From Chamaecyparis obtusa (taxonomy: Eukaryota > Streptophyta > Pinopsida > Cupressales > Cupressaceae), in the NCBI GenBank assembly GCA_027943335.1, contig BSBK01007741.1, positions 506,001-570,000 of the forward strand: a stretch of 64,000 nucleotides of DNA, in the 5' to 3' direction. Positions 32,500 to 43,221 of the stretch are shown in pieces (within the stretch, counting starts at the first letter, position 1; the number at the start of each line of letters is the position of its first letter). Made by a program: the position numbers and the translations under genes. The notes under the pieces were generated by a model, which was given only the letters and a program-made list of their open reading frames with translations, ran no database searches and was not told the origin of the DNA.

Positions 32500-34298
32500 A
32501 TGGCCACTCCCATAGTTTTTCATGTTTCTAAGAAGAAGAGATATATATTCAAGAAACATCCATTTAAGTCAACCCTAGATGATTTAGAGGGAGCATTCTC
32601 CCACACACCTATGAGCGTTATGCATGTGGAAGATATTAGGGCTTACATCTACTACAAGAAAGAACTAGTTGGGTTGGATAGGTTAAGGGCACACATGGAT
32701 ACCATGTTGAAACTAGATAAAAACATTCATGGATGAGTATGTTAAGTGGAATGATCACCCAATAGTTGAGTATTCTACAACATATGAATTTTATGAGACT
32801 GAATGGATTAAGATACTATTGAGCAGAATTCATGATGACCTATTTTGGATAGGTAATGTAACGGTCAGAATCACCAGTGACCTTATACATGAGATGATAG
32901 GCCTTTCTAGGATAGGTGCCATCCTTCATGTGGGCAAGGATGTTAGGAAAATGGTTGAGAAAACTTGTAAGTCAAGGAGTGATAGGCGCGGGATGACAAT
33001 TGAGCCTATTGAACAAGAAGACATCAAATTGATGTCAATGATACTGGGATATAGGTTTCAAAACATCAAGAGGGTGAACAGTGTGTTTGCGAGCACAATT
33101 CTAGTAGCCATCAGACTTATGAAGTAAGATGGGGAGTTCAACTCGTGTGATATCTTGCACGCACAGTTGATTGATAACATCAAGGCCATCAAGCATGATA
33201 AGACCAAAATATTTAGGTTCAATTCTTTAATCATTTACATGTACCTTCATATGGTTGGGAGAGTATCAGATATGTATTTGGACAAGTCCATTCCAACCAT
33301 GCCACAAATATCTAACAAAGCATCCACCGAGAGTACATTGAGAGATTATGTAACATTAGAATTGAAGACCTTTAGGGCTAAGATGCAAATGAGGTACATG
33401 ATTCCAGACAGCATTGTGGAAAAGTACAAGGATGCAATTTATTTTATGGTGGAGATAGACACAACTTGTATAGAAGCTATTGAGCGAATAACTAAGTGGA
33501 TTCATCCACTTGGTTATGAGGTAGAGGAATAGGTCCTTGAAGCATATGTGCAGGTACTACTATAAGCCCCCAAAGATCCTAATGAACCTAGGTGGGGAAC
33601 ATATGAGGAGAAAACCAAAGAAGTAGATGCTAAACTTAACAGTGCAGCAACAAAAAGAAAGGTTGCTAAAGTCACATCAAAGATCTTGAGGATTCATGGT
33701 GTGTCTCAAGCAGACCTTGATAAAGCAAGGGATGAAAAGATTGCTTTGGAAATTAAGAGCACATCCATAGTGGAAGCTACGTCTGATGATCCCATGATGA
33801 AGAAGGTGAAAATTGAAAAAGATGATAGTCAGAAGGGTAAAGAAGATGATACTCCTTCTGCACCCAAGGTGAGCATTGACCTTACTACTCCTCCTAAGTA
33901 TAAAGCAATGCCTAAGAGGAAGAAAGAGGTTAGCACCAGTCATCCATCCTTGCGAGTCACAAGAAACAAAAGGAGCACTCAAGAACCTCTTGAAGTAAGC
34001 TTCAAACCTAGTCTTAATGTGCTAAGTGCCAGAATAGTTGAAGAAGGAAGAATTGATCAAGTAGGGAAGTTTTATGATAAGTATAGTGAAATTGACAAGT
34101 CAAAGATTCATAGCATGATCATAAAGCACATGATCAAGTTCAAAAGGATAGTTTTGGAACTAAAAACAATGATTCCTGACAATGTATGGAATATCCTTGA
34201 ATTCCAAAAGAGACAGGCTATTGAGGAAGATCTGTGGATAAGAGAAAAGATTCTTGATGATACTGTTGTCACTAAGGATTGCACCCAATTTGCTAAGT
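32500..34298 (+). pseudogene. ORF2 of element B, N-terminal two fifths
   Basis: The frames are 32500-32736, 32729-33127, 33155-33532 and 33686-34303, homologous to the A copy over the full length: HVEDIRAYIYYKKELVGLDRL, RIHDDLFWIGNVTVRITSDLI, GMTIEPIEQEDIKLMSMILGYRF, KTKIFRFNSLIIYMYLH, MRYMIPDSIVEKYKDAIYFMV, and the basic stretch PKRKKEVSTSHPSLRVTRNKR (about 33910-33972). The last homologous words are PDNVWNILEFQKRQAIEEDLWIREK, near 34245. Frameshifts lie near 32720 and 33540. Family and function unknown. Confidence 0.78.
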
Positions 34299-37200
34299 GT
34301 TGAACCCAACAATCCTATGAAACATGGGACTATTCTCAGGCTGTCGGTAACCTAGCTGAGAATAGACCTCCAGATTAAGGGTCGGCTTCCCTTTGGATCA
34401 CTTGAAACTTATCTAAACTTTTTAGGAGGAAAGGGAGAGAGTACATAAAACAAACAACTGCATTTGAATGAAACAAAGGTGATCCACCGAATTTTAAAGA
34501 AGATCCACAACTACAAAAGATTTACTTCAACAACAAAACAAACTTACCTCACAACTCAATCCCACTTTCTTAAAATCTTAGTGAAACAAGGTACTTAGAA
34601 TGTAGAAAAGGAAGAAATCTTCACAATTCTGATATTCTTGATTGCACACAAATCACACTAGTGAATTAAGATAAATTCTTGAACACCAACTTGGATTCAA
34701 CATGCAGATTAAGGATATAAGAACATCATAATAATCTTTCATATGACTTCAAAAGAAAACCTGGAATTATAGGAGAACAAGAAGGATCAATTTTTATTGC
34801 TAAAAAGAAACTAAGTACAATTGTGTCTCTCAGAGCTACAACACTCCTATCAGAGAGAAAGAAATGAAGAGCTAACCTCAATCACCAAAAGTGAGAGGCA
34901 TATAAACTAAGAACTAGGAGTCTGCATTCAAACTCCACTACCTCCTAAGAATAGAAAAAAGTCAATAATGGACCCATGAGGCTGCATCATAATTTGAGTT
35001 CTAGATTCCCAAATTCCTAGGGGGCGATGAAAGTGGGACCCTAAAAATAGAAGGTCAAAAGAGACCACTCTATCCACTAAGTCATGCATCAAAAGATTTT
35101 GACAATGGTTTATAAAAACACCACTGTCAGAATTTACAATAGAATGTGCAATGACTGTTACATTCTTAAAATGACCCCTATTGAGACACAAAAATGAATT
35201 TAATAAGCCTCCAAAAATGGTTCTCAACCCAATATTAAAAAGGGGAAAACACATTTTAAGAGTATCTATATCTTTACAAATCCACCTATGCTAAAAACAT
35301 GGATTATCACATATTTGAAATATTCTCAACCCAAAAAATGGGGAGAACATTAAATCCACCTACATGCAACATGTATCCTAGCATATGTATCTCAACTAAA
35401 TGACTTATCAAAATTCCCACCAAGGCTTAAGATACATAGCAAAATAAAATGATTGATGAATCTCGACCCTAAAAGGGGAGAAGGAAAAGAAAATTCAATA
35501 ACCATTTTATTCAAAAACCCCAATGCCGTTGACACTGTGGATTTTTTCCCTCGACAAATGGCAGCTTTCCAACTTTTCTTCTGGTATCTCACCCTCGATC
35601 TCTGAGTTTGGATTTGGAAACAACAACCTTGGCTTTGTGGCATTGTACTGTTTAGGTAAGCACTTGGGTTTTTGGCATCATTCTGAGCATTCATTTTTTA
35701 TTTTTCACTGTTATTTCATGGGTGCCAATATGACATTGCTACTCTGCATTCTCTACATTATAATTTCTTGATATTGCTCTATGTACTGTGTGTTCAACAA
35801 TGGACCCATATTCACTACTTTTCCATGCTTGAATGTCATGCCATTGCTGTATATTTCATGGCTTCTATATGTCGGGCATATTCTCTGCATTATGAGGGCA
35901 CTGTTGTATTTGATATCACTGCATGCTTGATATGTGCATTCAGTATTTGATATTGTTTTGTCCATATGATTTGAGGACACATTGTTCAATCCCTTTGGGG
36001 TTTCATACATGATGTCCCATCTCTTGTTGTGTTCATAGCCAATGAGCTAAGGCACAATTTTTCTATTATATAATGCACATGAATTAATGGTACTAGCCAA
36101 ATCACTCTGTATTTGATATCACTGCTATAGCATCTCTGCATTTTGATTGCTTTGCCGCTTGTGTATTTGATACCAGTGAATTGTGGCCCTTGAAAAACTA
36201 GGGCATCATTATATTTAATCTCCCTTTGTATTTTTCTATTTGATGCTCTCGTGTCGACTGTTACTACTCACTGGCATCGAATACATTTGTGAGCCCGGGC
36301 CTATTGTTATTTGTGATTTTGTAGCACCTATGTTTTATTGGGTTGTTAGGGCTTCATGGCTCCACAACATCATTAATGTCCTTGAGTCATCGAGCTTGGG
36401 CATGTGTTTTTATGTTTGACCTAGGGCATCGGACTTGGTAGCTCAATACATCTGTTGATACTCTCCTTTTGAAAACTGAGAGTTAGGGTATTGCCATATT
36501 GCGGTCTCCTTTTGAGCTCACTGTTGCATACCTTAAGACTTTTATTGATATTTTATGAAAGGTGTCATATGCACTAGTTTGAACATGTTATCCACCGGCA
36601 ATGTCCCTCTCATTGTTATCCCCATGCACAGGCTCGTAAGGCGCTACTGTTATAGCTCCATATTGTATTCATCATGAGTGCTACTCATGTCACTTGGTAC
36701 CTTGAAGACCTAAGCCTGCTATGTTCTCAGTCTTGGTTGATGCCGCTTTCTTAACACTGCAAGATACCTATTGTGTGAAATGCCACAATGCTGCAATCAT
36801 GACATAGTATAGAATGCACATTGTCTATGCTTTTTTTTGTTATTTTCCTTTCTTCCTCTGTGATCCATTGTTAATGCCAGTCCACTGGTATTTCTATTTG
36901 AAGGGGCCCGAAATGTACAAAATGCCTTTGTTCATTTGGTGCCTGGCAAACCTAACTTTTATTGCATACGTGCATCTTTGTTGTTGCATCTACAATCTCA
37001 TATGTTGAGGCTTGCCAGTCCACTGTGCCATGTTATGCTGGTGTGACCATATGGTTTTTGGACCTCCATGATGTCTTATGTTTCCCACTCAGTAGTTCTT
37101 TGCATCATTAGTTCATATATAATGGAACTTCACTGTTGCTTTTGAGTTGAGCTTCGAGAGCATGCTAGAAAATTACCCCACATTTGTTCTTTGACGGCAT

Positions 37201-38700
37201 ACTTACTTGCTATTTCTTTGCATCATTGGGCACATAATGTTTATATTTGGCACTTAATTGGTCTTTTTCCATGCTACAACCCATGCACTGGCTATTTTCT
37301 CCATGTTAGTGTATATTTCTAAGCTCAATGCCTTATTATCATTGTTTAATTCATAGATGTGGATGCTCGAGTGCTTAGTCCTTAAAAGGAAATACAAAAA
37401 GACTCAACAAATTTGTGTCCACTATCATGTTCACCTATTTGTTAGCTGCATGACATAATTATTGGATGCTTACTTTCTATTGTTTGTATTGTGATGTATG
37501 CTGCCACAAATATGATGGATTTTGATTTCTTTGTATTTGGCCTTGAATTTGATCACTAGTGTATCTCGGGGATGGGGTCTACATGTCTTGATCTTGGCAT
37601 AGTTACTGTGATCAAATTTTGCTTGTCATTGTTGTCTCTAGCATGTGGCCTACTGGCACACCTCCTTGCTATTTTTCTCTAGTATTCATGCTACTGATTG
37701 GTGCCAACATTTGATTTATCATGCCATGCTACATTACACATATTTGATATGTCCATGCCATAATATCAATGCATTGAATGCATCTTGGAGTATATTATGC
37801 TGTGGTGTGCCCTTTCTTGACATGCAAATTTTGTATTCCCACTTCTTTGTTTGATAGTGATTCATTATGCTTAATGAGATTTACTTGATATTCTTGGAAG
37901 ATGTCATGCTCATGTTGTACCTTGTGCTATAATGCCCTATAATCACTCTTCCATTTGTACTTTCATGTTCCTCTTCTACTTCCATGATCTATTTTCATGA
38001 TCCTTAAGTGCCCTTATTGATTCTGCATCACACATATGTTCCTATTTTGTACGATGTGTGCTCTTGGCCCTTGATGTGATAATCGACAGAAAACTTGAGG
38101 TTTTTCTGTCATGGTCCACATCAAGGGCCCAAGTCATTCATGGGATTTGTTGTTGGATCAGCTTCCATTGTATCTGCACACGAAACAAACATGTTAGTGA
38201 AAACATGGTGCCTCTTTTGATCTTTGGAGCCTTATGCACATGCCCTGAGCACAACCCCTATCAGAGGTGCATGGGCTGAGTGTACATATGCATTCTATAG
38301 ATATTGTGATACTAGCCATTACATAGATCCATTGGATCTAACCCATATCCCTTCTTCTCTTCTTGCAGGTTTTGGATCTCAAGAGCTCCATGGACAGGAC
38401 CGGAGCCAAACACCACTACCAAGCAATGTCTACTACCCCAGTATTTAATCATTTTCTTTATGTATATGTATACTCATTCATTCAATTTTGGTAATGGCTA
38501 TGCTCACAGCCTATCTGAGCTTGGATAGATGTTTCTCCTTTCAATTCTTTCCCTTTTGTATAGTATACATACATGCATGTGTAGATTTAGATGCAGTTCA
38601 TTTCCTTTTAATTTCATGTACTTTTCAAAATGAAATGAACACAAACATAAATAAGATCACCTAATAACACAAAATAGGGTATTGTAGCATCATCTAGTAA
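34299..38700. other. Unidentified 4.4-kb block inserted in ORF2 of element B
   Basis: ORF2 homology stops near 34270 and resumes near 38705. The left edge could be TGTTGAACCCAACAATCC (34299). No matching right end, TSD or coding domain is recognised. 34.3-35.5 kb is A-rich; 35.6-38.5 kb is T-rich on the plus strand, with many CATTG/GCAT words and short Cys/Trp/Tyr-rich frames that look like non-coding shadows. Two inverted repeats lie inside (34330-34366 and 38063-38133). It may be one element or a mosaic. Confidence 0.5.
38063..38133. repeat. Two-step hairpin-forming inverted repeat
   Basis: CTTGGCCCTTGATGTG (38063-38078) pairs with CACATCAAGGGCCCAAG (38117-38133) with one bulged base. Inside it, GACAGAAAA pairs with TTTTTCTGTC around a CTTGAGG loop. 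The stem-internal loop-stem structure is about 71 nt. Confidence 0.65.
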
Positions 38701-40160
38701 TTAGGTCTCCAATCTATGAATAAGTAAAAATATGACAATAGATACCCTTCCTGTGTGTGAACTAGAAGAAAAGAAATTGTTGTTAGATCTGGTGAAGCCT
38801 CACCTTAGAACTAAGACAAGAAATTTGAATATAATGGATAAAAATTATGAGCTAATTGCAAAAGAGACAGCGAAAGCCTTTGAGAAGGTATTTATGAATA
38901 GAAACATGTATCCACCTACTGCGCCCATAGCTAATGTACCTATAATGGTCACCAAAGGGTCAAAGACCATCAAAGTACATTCTATAGGTCCTTAGTATTC
39001 AGCGCTTGCAGTGGAAGTATAATTAGAGGCAAACAAATCTACGCCCATGTCAGAATCACTCAAGGATAGCACCATTATCATTGATAATGTGGAAATAGCC
39101 ATGGCGGCCACTAACATTGACTTGGGATAAGTTTGAGGAAGATTTTGTGATAACACAAGAAGATGAAATGTTATGTAGCAACACACTACCCACTCATCAA
39201 GAAGAAGCATTGATTGGTGATGAGAAAGAAGAAGAGAAAATGGAAGAGGAAGAAAAGAAATAAGAAGAAGAAGAAAAAGAACAAGAGAAATATGAAACTA
39301 GAAGTGATGGATAGCACTCCCATCACTCCCTCCTCAGCATTGTTGTCAAGTTTGACACCTGACACATCTAGTTTGGACTCATGGAGATAAGAAGACTTGA
39401 TTAAGTTCAATGTCCTAGCTATGGAGAAGGCAAAGGAGAAACAAGTAATGAGAAATCCTCTCCTTATGGAATCAGTGAACATACTAAATGGTTTTTTTCC
39501 CCCAGACAAGAAAGTGTCTAAGGTACACTTTGTTGATGATGTAAGTACAATCATTTCTTGGTTCAAAAGTAATTTCTCAAGCCTTGAAGAATCTACATCC
39601 CAAGTTGCAGAAGAAAAGTATCTGAAGAAGAGATTGAATGAGTTGATGAGAAACTTTTCACTAGATTTCAATTCACTCAAGACTGGTCAAGCATATTTAA
39701 AAGAATTTTTTGATCAAGGAAGGAAATTCATTACAAACTACATGGATCAGGATAAGCTTATTGATGCCCATCTTAAGAAAATAAAAGAGGCAGAAGATAT
39801 GATTGAGTAGGTGAAGAGTTCAGTGAAAGACACATCCACTGATGTGAACATGTGCAACAATGTCTACCAAGGTCAGTTGGACAAAATTGAGAAGCCACAT
39901 AAAGAGATGGCAAAGATAAGGTCCAGACAGACTCGGTTGAGGAATGCTCTTGCGCCCTCATTAGACATCCTCAATTAGAACATCAAGGAGATTGATGCCA
40001 CAATGGCAACATATGATCAAGGTCCTACCAAAAAATTGAAGAAAATGGAGAAGCTTCAATATGCATTATATGCCCATCTCCAGATTGTTAACTCTTTGAT
40101 AACTTTTTGGAAGAAGGAGATCCAGAACCTAAAAATAACATATCCAGATGTTTTCCATCA
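38701..40160 (+). pseudogene. ORF2 of element B, C-terminal part
   Basis: Homology to A resumes at TCTATGAATAAG (about 38708). Frames are 38732-38995 (ELEEKKLLLDLVKPHLRTKT, NIMDKNYELIAKET, RNMYPPTAPI), a Lys/Glu-rich frameshifted stretch at 39180-39300, then 39397-39810 (MEKAKEKQVMRNPLLMESVN, VAEEKYLKKRLNELMRNFS) and a last helical segment to a stop near 40160 (MCNNVYQGQLDKIEK, IRSRQTRLRNALAPSLDIL). Together with 32500-34298 it gives a full-length counterpart of the A protein. Confidence 0.77.
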
Positions 40161-40207
40161 GTGAGTATATGTAGATACAATTTTTGTAACACCTTTTTCA
40201 TTAATGT

Positions 40208-40242
40208 CAAAGGGGGAGTTGTGTATAGTCAAAGGGGGATAT
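40208..40242 (+). promoter_or_regulatory. Duplicated polypurine tract of element B
   Basis: Two copies of CAAAGGGGGA (40208-40217 and 40230-40239) sit directly before the 3' LTR. Element A has the same pair in complement at 25569-25578 and 25727-25737. Multiple PPTs are a known Sirevirus trait. Confidence 0.78.
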
Positions 40243-41359
40243 TATTGGTAAGTTGTCTATACTGATGTACATGACTTGATATAGTGTTGTCATTATGGCA
40301 ACAAAGTCATATAGCAGTTTGGAGTCAGTACACTTGAAGAGAAGATCAAAAATTAGTTAAGTGTTGGAGACTGGACAGTGTACAAAGTTCTTGTAGCTCA
40401 GAGCATCAGCGCACATGCGTACAGATGAATTATGGTATGCACCCTAGAAGTTAAGTTGGTTAGACTATATTCATGCTTAGTCTATGAGCACATGATCAGA
40501 TGTGCAAGGATGAGAAAGTTATGGTTAGTTGAAGTTGCACTGCTAGTGTGTGCCAGAGAAGAACAGAGGATGGAGCCGATAGTTGGTATTTTGGTTTGCA
40601 GATATAATGTAATGTTGTAAAGGCTATGCACCTGTTTTATTTAGGTTTCTGACATGTATACTTATTTTTTTGTAAGCACACTTAAGCCAATTCATTTGGA
40701 AGCCTTGTATGTAATAAGTCTAAGGGCCAACCTAGTTGTTTATTTTGTATGAGCGTATAAATATAAGGCATGCCCATTATATTCAGTATGGAAGTTGATA
40801 TAGAGTTGTAATAAGCAGAGAAAAAGTGTGCAAAGACACTAGAAGATGGATTAGAGCTTTTCTAGAGGTCAAAGCATTAGCGCCTCAAAAGAACTGATCT
40901 AACAAGAAGTGTCACAGTGACAATTCATCCTGCAAATATAGTGTGTATCTGAGATCAGAAGGTTGTAGCCTTCACCACTTGAGTAGTGAGCTCTAGGATA
41001 GTGCATCCACTCCCCTAACAGGGACTATTGTAAAAGACTCCTAATAGGGTCCGACCCTTGACAAGGTCTACTGTACTTAAAGCATTGTAAAGAAACTCCT
41101 AATAGGATTAAAGATCTTCTAACAAGGATCACAAAACACTAGTGAAAAATATTAGTGGGTGTCAATTCCCACCAGAGTTTTTACCTATTTGGGTTTCCCC
41201 GTAACCATATTGGTGTCATGTGTTCATTTCATGTTTCATATTTATGTGAATGTTTATTTCAATACTTAAGCATTTAAGTTTAGTATAAAGATTAAAGTGA
41301 AAAGTTAAAATATAGTGAACACTGATTCACCCCCCCTCTTAGTGTTCCCATTCCCAAGA
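40243..41359 (+). repeat. 3' LTR of element B, full length
   Basis: 1117 bp; start TATTGGTAAGTTGTCTATAC (canonical TGTTGG), end CCCATTCCCAAGA. A TATA box GTATAAATATAAGG lies at about 40755. Five CTAACAGGG/CTAATAGGG-type motifs occur between 41011 and 41130. Confidence 0.9.
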
Positions 41360-41929
41360 ATTTCAACTCTATAAGAACTTCCATGCTTAATTACAACGGC
41401 GCATCTAATATTTATATGCGCATACAAAATAATTAACTAGGTCGACCCTTTAATTGATTACATACAACGCTTCCAATTGAATTGGCTCAAGCGTGTGTAC
41501 AAACAAAGTTAATTACATGTCTATAACTTAATTACAATAGGTGCATAGCCCGTACACAACAATATTATAACCGCTAACCAAAATACCAATAGTCAACTGC
41601 TTGCACTATTCATCTCTGGCATTCACATTCTCTGCAACCTGAACTCTTTGTATCTTTCTCATACTGAATCTTTTAATCATGCGCTCTTAGATGTAGCATG
41701 AATATGATCTTAAAAACTTAAATTCTAGGGTGCATACCATAATTTTCTCGTATGCATGGGCGCTAATGCTCTGACCTTCGAGTACTCTGTATACTGTCCA
41801 GTCTTCAACACTTAGCCAATTTTTTATCTTCTCATCAAGTGCGCTGACTCCAAAGCACTATATGACTTTGTTGCCATGATGAAAACACTATATTAATTCA
41901 TATACACTAATATAGTCAACTTTCCAACA
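41360..41929 (-). repeat. 5' LTR of element A, outer part
   Basis: It resumes TTTCAACTCTATAAGAACTTCC, aligning with 25006-25566, and ends CTTTCCAACA, followed by the AGCCC duplication. This confirms that B split this LTR. Confidence 0.9.
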
Positions 41930-41934
41930 AGCCC

Positions 41935-43200
41935 ACTATTGATCTAGCATGTTCATTTGAAAGCAATAAATTGGAATAAAGAGATAGGTTTTGGCAGTTT
42001 GATTCACCAAAAGGTGAAGAGAATATCCCTATCTATTTCTCAATCCCCAAACACTTTTAACAAGGTTCAATTACCAAACCCACTAACTAATAAGAATCAA
42101 GTATTTCTACTCTTTTCTACAAACAAGGGGTTGTTCAAATTTAGTGCTTGATTTACTTAGCCTTCTTTTAATCAAGGAGTTTAACACTTTTGGAATTTTG
42201 ATTCAATTAGAAAGTGAAGAGCATAGGCCTAATGTCAAATTCCTCAAACAATAATAGGCTGCTTTAATTACTAGATTTTGAAAATGACAAAGCCACAATT
42301 TAAGCAAAAAAATGACTAAGTGTGAGGCTTACCTTGTTTTGTAGCTAGCAAAGGCTAGGGGAATTTTTGATGAATTTTGTATTTTAGTGCTCACCTAGTG
42401 GAGATCGTTCCTTTCTAATCACTTCTCCTCCAACAACTTAGTCAACACAACCAACCAAAATGAAGAAAAGAAAGATTAAATTGAATCTAAGCCTTATTTA
42501 TCAAATTTGAGAGAAACTTGATTAAGGTGAATAAATCCAATTCAATGATACAAACTTTTCTTTATATGCTTCTACAAGTTTTAAATATTGTTCATTTACC
42601 TTTCTTTCTTACTGAGAATCTCCCAAAACTAGCCTGATGTGTGCAATATTCTCCTCTTTGATCCTTTTTGTCAAGGCTTTTCGCTCACTGTTGAATCTCG
42701 TCTCTGGTTTTTTTATTCTTTTATGTCCAGTCATCCTGCAGAGGCAGAGAAATCATTTTCCAAGATTCAGATTTTGTTAATTTTTAATTTAATCAAAAGC
42801 GCTATAGAATCTATTGAAAGCGCTACTTAAATGCTCAAATGTGCTATGGATCAAATTAAAAGCGCTAAAGAAAAATTTAAAAGCAAAGAAACATAGATTA
42901 GAAGTGTTGAAACTCTGTTTAAAGGCATCAAGAACACCGTAAAAGCACTGGCTAGTCAGGGCAAAAGCGCTGAAAGAAGATTAGATGGAGAACAAAAGGA
43001 ATAAAAAATGCTAAAACCATGTGTAAAGGCGAAAAACTTTGTCATCAATGCGCTATTTCAGAGCTCAGAAGCACAGGAAAAATTGGTAAAAGCGCTACAA
43101 AAAGTGTCAAACGCACTATTTCACCTGCAAAACAGAGAAGAAAATAAGATTTGCAAGAAAATTTTTACTTCTCCAAATTTATAAATTTATGAGGCCTAAT
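41935..43200 (-). other. Tat-2 leader, PBS-proximal part
   Basis: This is the continuation of the leader interrupted by element A; no coding domain is recognised. The 42790-43110 part carries the AGCGCT motif array annotated separately. Confidence 0.6.
42790..43115. repeat. Array of AAAGCGCTA-type motifs in the Tat-2 leader
   Basis: About a dozen copies of (A/T)(A/G)AAGCGCTA or decayed forms (AAATGCTC, AAGTGTTG, AAAGCACTGG, ATGCGCTATT, AACGCACTATT) recur roughly every 20-30 bases. The core AGCGCT is self-complementary and CpG-containing. The array lies within 450 bases downstream of the PBS on the minus strand. Confidence 0.7.
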
Positions 43201-43218
43201 GACCCATGGTGGGATCCA
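43198..43218 (-). promoter_or_regulatory. Primer-binding site region of Tat-2
   Basis: On the minus strand TGGATCCCACCATGGGTC follows the LTR end after three A. It resembles the TGGCGCCCACCGTGGGGC stretch found after the LTR in angiosperm Tat-lineage elements, with CpG to TpG/CpA-type changes. The comparison is from memory of the family, not an alignment. Confidence 0.55.
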
Positions 43219-43221
43219 TTT

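Larger units (their letters stand above)
30338..41359 (+). mobile_element. Sirevirus-like, pol-less LTR element B, inserted inverted into the LTR of A
   Basis: The 5' LTR is 30338-30872 (truncated), the PBS 30875-30886, gag 30927-32190, ORF2 32500-40160 (interrupted by an unknown block), polypurine tracts 40208-40217 and 40230-40240, and the 3' LTR 40243-41359 (1117 bp). The flanking duplication is GTTTC (30333-30337) versus ATTTC (41360-41364). B is a close relative of A in opposite orientation. No RT, protease or integrase is present. Confidence 0.88.
24448..41929 (-). mobile_element. Sirevirus-like, pol-less LTR element A (contains nested element B)
   Basis: The flanking duplication is AGCCC at 24443-24447 and 41930-41934, a perfect match. 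The 3' LTR is 24448-25566. The 5' LTR is 29785-30337 joined to 41360/41365-41929 around inserted element B. The PBS at 29771-29782 matches initiator tRNA-Met. Two polypurine tracts (complement of CTCCCCCTTT) lie at 25569-25578 and about 25727-25737, a duplicated-PPT feature known from Sireviruses. Internal coding is a short gag remnant and ORF2; no protease, RT or integrase is found. It landed in the Tat-2 leader. Confidence 0.88.

Noticed and set aside
32700..32760. Possible programmed frameshift in ORF2, because A (about 28740) and B (about 32720) are both out of frame at nearly the same codon.
   Set aside because: A has one base fewer and B one base more than a frame-keeping version, and no shared slippery heptamer is present; two independent indels in dead copies explain it.
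35392..38448. Many 60-100-codon open frames on both strands.
   Set aside because: They overlap each other, are Cys/Trp/Tyr/His-rich without any conserved block, and fit T-rich non-coding sequence.
24443..41934. Alternative reading of A and B as one large element with an internal inversion.
   Set aside because: The A 5' LTR is cleanly split and resumes at 41360, B has its own PBS, PPT and flanking GTTTC/ATTTC; nested insertion explains all boundaries.
42790..43115. CRISPR-like array of short repeats.
   Set aside because: The repeats are imperfect 8-10-mers with irregular spacing in a plant retroelement leader; no cas genes; not CRISPR.
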